Both the position numbers and the translations under genes were made by a program. From NCBI GenBank assembly GCA_964500605.1, contig CAZCOS010000065.1, positions 1 to 11,540 on the forward strand: a stretch of DNA of 11,540 bases, given 5' to 3'. The notes under the pieces were generated by a model. The model had not been told where the DNA came from, searched no databases, and was given only the letters and a program-made list of their open reading frames with translations. The DNA comes from Sterolibacterium sp964500605 (lineage in GTDB: Bacteria; Pseudomonadota; Gammaproteobacteria; Burkholderiales; Rhodocyclaceae). Positions 6,887-11,540 of the stretch are shown one piece after another (position 1 is the stretch's first letter; each line of letters begins with the position of its first letter).

Positions 6887-7965
6887 CCGTCCAGCTCGGC
6901 GAACGTGCCTATCCTATCCACATCGGCCCCGGTTTGCTTTCGCAAGCGGAGCGGATTGTGCCCTACCTGCGCACGCCGCGTGTGGCCATCGTCAGCAATG
7001 AAACCGTCGCTCCCCTTTATCTGGCGTCCCTCGCCGGCCCGCTTCGTGCCGCGGGTGTGAAGACAACGGAAATCATCCTGCCGGATGGCGAGGCTTTCAA
7101 GAACTTCGAGACGCTGAACCAGATTTTTGACACGCTGCTGGCCGAACGTTGCGACCGGACGACCACGCTCATTGCCCTGGGCGGCGGTGTGATCGGTGAT
7201 CTGACGGGTTTTGCTGCGGCAACCTATCAGCGCGGTGTGCCCTTCATCCAGGTTCCAACGACGCTGCTCGCCCAGGTCGACTCTTCGGTCGGTGGCAAGA
7301 CCGGCATCAATCATCCGCGCGGCAAGAACATGATCGGGGCTTTCTGGCAGCCGCAACTTGTCCTGGCCGATACCGATACGCTGAAAACCCTGCCTCCCCG
7401 CGAATTTTCGGCGGGAATGGCGGAAGTCATCAAATACGGTCTGATCCGCGACCTGCCCTTCCTTGAATGGCTGGAAGACGAATCGGATGCACTGATGCGC
7501 AAGGACAGCGCAGCCCTGAGCCACGCCATCGAGCGTTCCTGCCAGAACAAGGCCGAAGTCGTCGCCGCTGACGAGTTTGAGACCGCGAAAGAAGGCGGGC
7601 GGGCATTGCTGAATCTGGGTCACACTTTCGGGCATGCCATCGAAACCGGCATGGGCTACGGCACCTGGCTGCACGGTGAGGCAGTGGCCGCCGGGACAAT
7701 GATGGCGGCGCAGCTCTCCCGTCGCCTGGGCTGGCTGAAAGAAAGCGATGTGGCGCGTGTATCGCATCTGTTCGAGCGGACGAGCCTCCCCGTGCGGGGG
7801 GCATCGCTGGGCGCGCAACGTTACCTCGATCTCATGGGGCACGACAAGAAGGTCATCGCCGGAAAGCTGCGTCTGGTGCTGCTCAAACAACTGGGCGAAG
7901 CAGTGACTTGGGGCGAGGCTTCGCGCGAGGACATCCTGGCTGCCATCGAGGCTTGCGGTGGTTGA
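6874..7965 (+). CDS. aroB: 3-dehydroquinate synthase
   Basis: This 363-residue cytoplasmic metalloenzyme converts DAHP to 3-dehydroquinate, the second shikimate-pathway step, using NAD and Zn or Co. The NAD-binding region contains ALGGGVIGDLTGFAAATYQRG. PTTLLAQVDSSVGGKTGIN holds substrate-contact residues. Metal ligands are Glu184 (AGMAEVIKYG), His250 (LNLGHTFGHAIE) and His267 (WLHGEAVAAG), with spacing that matches E. coli AroB apart from a 3-residue shift. The start overlaps the aroK end by 13 bases, with AGGAGA at 6858-6863 inside aroK. The gene ends 8 bases inside dgt. It is complete and ordinary. Confidence 0.97.
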   Translation: MRSLTVQLGERAYPIHIGPGLLSQAERIVPYLRTPRVAIVSNETVAPLYLASLAGPLRAAGVKTTEIILPDGEAFKNFETLNQIFDTLLAERCDRTTTLIALGGGVIGDLTGFAAATYQRGVPFIQVPTTLLAQVDSSVGGKTGINHPRGKNMIGAFWQPQLVLADTDTLKTLPPREFSAGMAEVIKYGLIRDLPFLEWLEDESDALMRKDSAALSHAIERSCQNKAEVVAADEFETAKEGGRALLNLGHTFGHAIETGMGYGTWLHGEAVAAGTMMAAQLSRRLGWLKESDVARVSHLFERTSLPVRGASLGAQRYLDLMGHDKKVIAGKLRLVLLKQLGEAVTWGEASREDILAAIEACGG

Positions 7966-9082
7966 GCTCGCACCTTACGCCGTTAGCGAGGCCGCTTCGC
8001 GTGGGCGGCAATATGCCGAGCCTGCACCGGCAGAGCGCAGCCAGTTCCAGCGCGACCGCGACCGCATCGTACATTCGACCGCCTTTCGGCGGCTCGAGTA
8101 CAAGACCCAGGTTTTCGTCAATCACGAAGGCGATTTGTTTCGCACCCGCCTGACGCACAGCCTCGAAGTGGCGCAAATTGCCCGGGGTCTGGCACGCGCC
8201 CTGCGGGTCAATGAAGACCTGGTGGAAGCCGTGGCCCTCGCGCATGATCTGGGCCATACGCCCTTCGGACACGCCGGCCAGGACGCGCTCAACGAGTGCA
8301 TGACCGGGGAATACGGCGGTTTTGAACATAATCTGCAAAGCCTGCGCATCGTCGATGTGCTGGAAGAAAACTACGGTGCATTTGACGGGCTGAACCTCTG
8401 TTTCGAAACGCGCGAAGGCATCCTGAAACACTGCTCTCCGGCGAAAGCGCGGGAACTGGGCGAAGTGGCTCGCCGTTTTCTCGACGATCGTCGCCCCTCA
8501 CTGGAGGCGCAGATCTGCAATCTGGCCGACGCCATCGCCTACAACAATCACGACATCGACGACGGCCTGCGCTCGGGGCTGCTGACCCTGGAGCAGCTTG
8601 AAGACGTGGCCGCCTTTTCTGGCCCCGCCGCCGTGGTGCGCAAGGAATACCCCGGCATCACGGGCCGCCGTGCGATCCACGAAACCATCCGCCGGATGAT
8701 CAATGCCCAGGTCATCGATCTGGTTCGCACCACCCGCGAGAATCTTGCACGTTTTAACCCGCAATCGCTGGCCGAGGTGCAGGCCGCCCCGCCGCTCGTC
8801 GCCTTCAGTCCCCCCATGTACGAGCAGCAACGTGCCCTGAAAGCCTTTTTGCGCGACCACCTCTATCGGCACTATCAAGTACTGCGTATGACCAGCAAAG
8901 CCCGGCGCATCATCCGTGATCTGTTCGAAGCCTTCATGGAAACGCCCAGCCTTCTGCCGCCACAATATCAGCACATGGCCGAAGAAAATCACGCCCGCGC
9001 CGTGGCCGACTACATCGCAGGCATGACCGACCGCTACGCCATCCGCGAGCATCGACGTCTGTTCGCGGTGGGGGAAATCTGA
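7958..9082 (+). CDS. dgt: Deoxyguanosinetriphosphate triphosphohydrolase-like protein (HD domain)
   Basis: This 374-residue HD-superfamily enzyme probably hydrolyses dNTPs to deoxynucleoside plus triphosphate, affecting dNTP pools. The N-terminus carries the family signature QRDRDRIVHSTAFRRLEYKT with QVFVNHEGDLFRTRLTH. The metal site is H...HD...D: His67 (RTRLTHSLEV), His96-Asp97 (ALAHDLGHTPFGH) and Asp191 (LADAIAYNNHD). Length fits the shorter dGTPase-like subgroup rather than the approximately 500-residue E. coli Dgt, so nucleotide preference may be broader than dGTP. The start is a GTG overlapping the aroB stop region by 8 bases, with GAGG just upstream, implying translational coupling. 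It normally sits beside aroB in betaproteobacteria. Confidence 0.92.
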   Translation: MVELAPYAVSEAASRGRQYAEPAPAERSQFQRDRDRIVHSTAFRRLEYKTQVFVNHEGDLFRTRLTHSLEVAQIARGLARALRVNEDLVEAVALAHDLGHTPFGHAGQDALNECMTGEYGGFEHNLQSLRIVDVLEENYGAFDGLNLCFETREGILKHCSPAKARELGEVARRFLDDRRPSLEAQICNLADAIAYNNHDIDDGLRSGLLTLEQLEDVAAFSGPAAVVRKEYPGITGRRAIHETIRRMINAQVIDLVRTTRENLARFNPQSLAEVQAAPPLVAFSPPMYEQQRALKAFLRDHLYRHYQVLRMTSKARRIIRDLFEAFMETPSLLPPQYQHMAEENHARAVADYIAGMTDRYAIREHRRLFAVGEI

Positions 9083-9090
9083 AATTTCAG
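9079..9090. repeat. Perfect 12-bp palindrome over the dgt stop codon
   Basis: CTGAAATTTCAG is a perfect 12-bp palindrome that includes the dgt TGA. With no loop and no T tract it is a poor terminator. It may be a protein-binding site or chance. Confidence 0.4.
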
Positions 9091-9229
9091 GTAGACGGGA
9101 TGCTTTTTCGTTGCATTCCCCCAAAACGGTCACACAGGGACGTAAAAGGATAACGTTCAATATTCCTTCATCGGCTACGATTCCACGATTTCGCATGCTT
9201 GTAGCAACAAGGCGGCGTACGGAGGGAAA

Positions 9230-10495
9230 ATGGCCAGTGTCGTGACTTCGTTCCAGACGACGGAACAGCTTTATGAATCGATCCGGAAGGTAGAGAGTGC
9301 TTTCGGGAAAAACGCCATAACCTTGGGGTGGTTGGCGTTTGATCGCGCGAATTACCAGCCGCCTTCGAATTACATTTCGGTTTCCAGTACGCGTATTTCT
9401 GTGAAATACGCGAATGGGGATACTGCAACGATTTACGGAAAAAATCTGACCGGGGCAACCCGAAGCATCTCGAAGCTCGACTACCATTTTCAAGACGGAA
9501 CGGATGTTTCTCTCTTGGGGGCCGTGACATCAGCTTCATCTAAACCTCCTGCAGGAAGCATTACGCAGGTCACAATTTCCAAAACAGGCAAGGGAACGAC
9601 AACGTTTTATGGAAATTCTGATGTTTCCGGGCAAAGTATTTCCATCACCAAACAGGTTACGGACATAGACAATGTCCATTATGAAGAAATCGGCTCTACA
9701 ACAGGGCATCTTCTGTCCAGCAGCAGTGATTATCGCTGGTCTTATGACTCTTCCACGTCTTCCCGCAGCATCGATACCTCCGGTCAATCCTTCGTCATCT
9801 CCGGATTGTCATACAAGGGCAATTCACAGACCCCATACACTTCTCCAGAAATTACCTTGCGTGCCATGTTGTCAGGAAATGACGCTCTGACTTCTTCTGG
9901 AGAAGGGGCGGTATTGTTTGGACAAGGCGGGAATGATGTGCTGCAGGGTGGAACGGGTATTGATACGGCACTTTATTTTGGACCGCGTGCCCAATATTCG
10001 ATTACAAAAACGACGGATGGTTTTCGGGTGACCGACACGCGCGGCACAGAAGGCGCGGACACACTCAAGGGGATTGAACGGCTCAAGTTTTATGATACGA
10101 AGATCGCGCTCGACCTGGATCCTGTCCAGGGTCGTGCCACTCAAACTGCCAAGATTCTGGGGGCAGTTTTTGGCACGGATTCCGTGATGAACAAACAATA
10201 TGTCGGGATAGGTCTGAATCTGCTTGACTCAGGCATGAGTTATTTCGACTTGATGAAGTTCGCGCTTGAAGCACGGCTTGGTCTTGGCTTTTCGAATGCC
10301 GATGAAGTCAATCTTCTCTATTCCAACCTGGTTGGCTCTCCCCCCCCCGCTGAAGAGCTCAATTATTGGGTTGGCACCCTTAACTCGGGTCAATTCACTC
10401 AGACTTCCCTGGCAATTCTTGCTGCTGATTTGGAACTGAATCAGACCAACATCGGCTTGGTCGGGCTGACAAGTGCCGGCCTCGAGTACGCGTAG
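9230..10495 (+). CDS. RTX-like calcium-binding protein with C-terminal DUF4214-type region, probably secreted
   Basis: This 421-residue protein has a strong Shine-Dalgarno (GGAGG) 6 bases before the ATG. The N-terminal half (about 1-210) matches no family I recognise. It is Ser/Thr-rich, probably beta-structured, and has two related segments at 63-82 and 122-141. Residues 230-251 carry an RTX-type Gly/Asp motif (GQGGNDVLQGGTGIDTALYFG), short of a full array. The typical following module ends VTDTRGTEGADTLKGIERLKF (about 267-287). The C-terminus (about 300-421) resembles DUF4214 modules, ending NIGLVGLTSAGLEYA. No Sec signal peptide is present, which fits type I secretion with a C-terminal signal. 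No secretion ABC transporter is in the window. The gene is visibly AT-richer than its neighbours and interrupts the dgt-gltB order, suggesting acquisition. Function unknown; adhesin or surface-layer roles are only guesses. Confidence 0.85.
   Translation: MASVVTSFQTTEQLYESIRKVESAFGKNAITLGWLAFDRANYQPPSNYISVSSTRISVKYANGDTATIYGKNLTGATRSISKLDYHFQDGTDVSLLGAVTSASSKPPAGSITQVTISKTGKGTTTFYGNSDVSGQSISITKQVTDIDNVHYEEIGSTTGHLLSSSSDYRWSYDSSTSSRSIDTSGQSFVISGLSYKGNSQTPYTSPEITLRAMLSGNDALTSSGEGAVLFGQGGNDVLQGGTGIDTALYFGPRAQYSITKTTDGFRVTDTRGTEGADTLKGIERLKFYDTKIALDLDPVQGRATQTAKILGAVFGTDSVMNKQYVGIGLNLLDSGMSYFDLMKFALEARLGLGFSNADEVNLLYSNLVGSPPPAEELNYWVGTLNSGQFTQTSLAILAADLELNQTNIGLVGLTSAGLEYA
10340..10348 (+). repeat. 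C9 homopolymer tract inside the RTX-like gene
   Basis: Nine consecutive C encode exactly three Pro codons (residues 371-373). Adding one C makes the next codons CGC TGA and stops translation at once. Losing one C shifts the frame and reaches a TGA about 30 codons later. Either would remove or replace the last 48 residues. Confidence 0.9.
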
Positions 10496-10570
10496 TGCCA
10501 CAGCAAGACGGCTGATGTATTGCACAAATACAACACCCCTTCCCATCTGATTCGATCGTTTGTGTACGAC

Positions 10571-10584
10571 TGCATTGCGATGCA
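10571..10584. repeat. Short inverted repeat downstream of the RTX-like gene
   Basis: TGCAT-TGCG-ATGCA forms a 5-bp stem with a 4-nt loop, followed by AATTTTC. It could be a weak terminator for the RTX-like gene, whose stop is 76 bp upstream, but the stem is short. Confidence 0.35.
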
Positions 10585-10612
10585 ATTTTCGCAGCAGTAA
10601 ACTTTCCGCCCT

Positions 10613-10661
10613 CCTGCGGTTCACACAGCAGAACCATCTGCTGACCCTGTTGCGCCGCAGG
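10613..10661 (+). promoter_or_regulatory. Nested hairpins in the region ahead of gltB
   Basis: An outer perfect pair, CCTGCGG (10613-10619) and CCGCAGG (10655-10661), encloses an inner perfect hairpin CAGCAGA-ACCA-TCTGCTG (10626-10643). The whole element could fold as one branched or extended stem. It ends 89 bases before the gltB start. No T tract follows, so it is not a standard terminator. It may be a structured leader, a regulator site, or processing signal; no known riboswitch class was recognised. Confidence 0.5.
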
Positions 10662-10750
10662 TGCTTCATTCGGATTTTTCACCGACCGCGCCCGAAGTTA
10701 GGCAATTCTGTCGAAACTGCGTCCGTGGCCATGTTTTGACAGGAATTTCA

Positions 10751-11540
10751 ATGGTACGTCCATCGCGCCAGGGGCTTTATGACCCCGCAAACGAGCATGA
10801 TGCCTGCGGCGTCGGCTTTGTTGCCCACATCAAGAACAAACCCAGTCACACCATCGTCCAGCAGGGGCTGAAGATTCTGGAGAATCTCACCCATCGCGGT
10901 GCTGTTGGGGCCGACCCGAAAGCAGGTGATGGTGCCGGCATCCTCCTGCAGATTCCCGACACCTTCTTCCGCGAGGAAATGGCCAAGCAGGGCGTTGCCT
11001 TGCCGCCGGCCGGAGAATACGGCGTCGGCATGGTGTTTTTGCCGCGTGAAAGTGCCTCGCGCATGGCCTGTCAGGAGGAAATCGAGCGGGCTGTGCGTGC
11101 CGAAGGCCAGGTGGTGCTGGGCTGGCGCGATGTCCCGGTCGACAACTCGGTGCTGGGCGAATCCGTCAAGGCCATCGAACCCGTCACCCGTCAGGTCTTC
11201 ATTGGCCGCGGCCCGGATGTCTTTGTCACGGATGCGCTAGAGCGCAAGCTCTACATCATCCGCAAGCGTTCCGGCCACGCCATTCAGGCGTTGAAACTCA
11301 AGCACGGCAAGGAGTTTTATGTGCCGTCCTTTTCGACGCGCACCCTCGTCTACAAAGGTCTTCTGCTGGCCGATCAGGTCGGGCATTACTACCGCGACCT
11401 GCAAGACCCGCGTTTTGTTTCGGCACTGGCCCTGGTGCACCAGCGTTTTTCGACCAATACCTTCCCAACCTGGGATCTTTCCCACCCCTTCCGCTTCATC
11501 GCGCACAACGGCGAAATCAACACCCTGCGGGGCAATGTGA
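10751..11540 (+). CDS. gltB: Glutamate synthase (NADPH) large subunit GltB (partial, 5' part)
   Basis: This is the first 263 codons of a large gene (about 1,500 residues in the family) that runs off the right edge. With GltD it makes two glutamates from glutamine and 2-oxoglutarate, the GS-GOGAT route of ammonia assimilation. The part present is the class II glutaminase domain. A short propeptide precedes the nucleophile Cys19 (NEHDACGVGFVAHIK), which becomes N-terminal after cleavage. LENLTHRGAVGADPKAGDGAG, LVHQRFSTNTFPTW and HPFRFIAHNGEINTLRGN are all conserved. The ATG at 10751 has AGGAA 6 bases ahead and gives a propeptide of normal length. The upstream region of 255 bp carries nested inverted repeats. 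Confidence 0.97.
   Translation, partial: MVRPSRQGLYDPANEHDACGVGFVAHIKNKPSHTIVQQGLKILENLTHRGAVGADPKAGDGAGILLQIPDTFFREEMAKQGVALPPAGEYGVGMVFLPRESASRMACQEEIERAVRAEGQVVLGWRDVPVDNSVLGESVKAIEPVTRQVFIGRGPDVFVTDALERKLYIIRKRSGHAIQALKLKHGKEFYVPSFSTRTLVYKGLLLADQVGHYYRDLQDPRFVSALALVHQRFSTNTFPTWDLSHPFRFIAHNGEINTLRGNV

Noticed and set aside
6784..7890. Open frame of 368 codons on the minus strand opposite aroB
   Set aside because: It is antisense to the full catalytic core of aroB and its translation shows no recognisable domain.
10229..10669. Minus-strand frame of 146 codons partly in the spacer before gltB
   Set aside because: Most of it is antisense to the RTX-like gene, the part in the spacer covers the inverted repeats, and the product is Arg/Cys-rich without any family resemblance.
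10720..10740. Possible sigma54 promoter before gltB (TGGCC...TTTTGAC)
   Set aside because: The downstream GC element at the required spacing is absent, so it does not fit the -24/-12 consensus.

Overview
The window looks like the chromosome of a betaproteobacterium, perhaps of the Rhodocyclales/Nitrosomonadales type. This rests on the Gram-negative porin with a C-terminal Phe, the gene pairings argS/SPOR/dsbA and aroK/aroB/dgt/gltB, and a moderately high GC content. The exact genus cannot be read from the sequence. It is mostly core housekeeping DNA with one accessory-looking gene.

Layout. Positions 1-250 (minus) hold the 5' part of modA, a molybdate-binding protein, cut by the window edge. 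Its promoter overlaps a perfect 8-8-8 inverted repeat that resembles a ModE operator. Positions 302-547 hold a dispersed-type palindromic repeat and the terminator of the next gene. Positions 548-1612 (minus) encode a general porin. Positions 1613-1980 form the divergent control region between the porin and argS, with three tandem 10-bp units. Positions 1981-6063 (plus) carry argS, a SPOR-domain FtsN-like protein, dsbA and a short-chain dehydrogenase, probably one transcription unit for at least the first three. Positions 6064-6358 are non-coding and rich in small inverted repeats. Positions 6359-9082 (plus) hold aroK, aroB and a dNTP triphosphohydrolase with overlapping ends. Positions 9230-10495 encode an RTX-like, DUF4214-type, probably secreted protein, visibly more AT-rich than its neighbours. 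It carries a C9 tract that could act as a frame switch. Positions 10496-10750 hold nested inverted repeats ahead of gltB, which starts at 10751 and runs off the window.

How the genes fit together. aroK and aroB supply two steps of the shikimate pathway. gltB begins the large subunit of glutamate synthase for ammonia assimilation. The SPOR protein acts at the septum and DsbA makes disulfides in the periplasm. The porin and ModA serve uptake across the envelope. No complete novel system is evident. The best leads are the modA operator/promoter, the C9 tract in the RTX-like gene, that gene's unassigned N-terminal half, and the structured leader before gltB.
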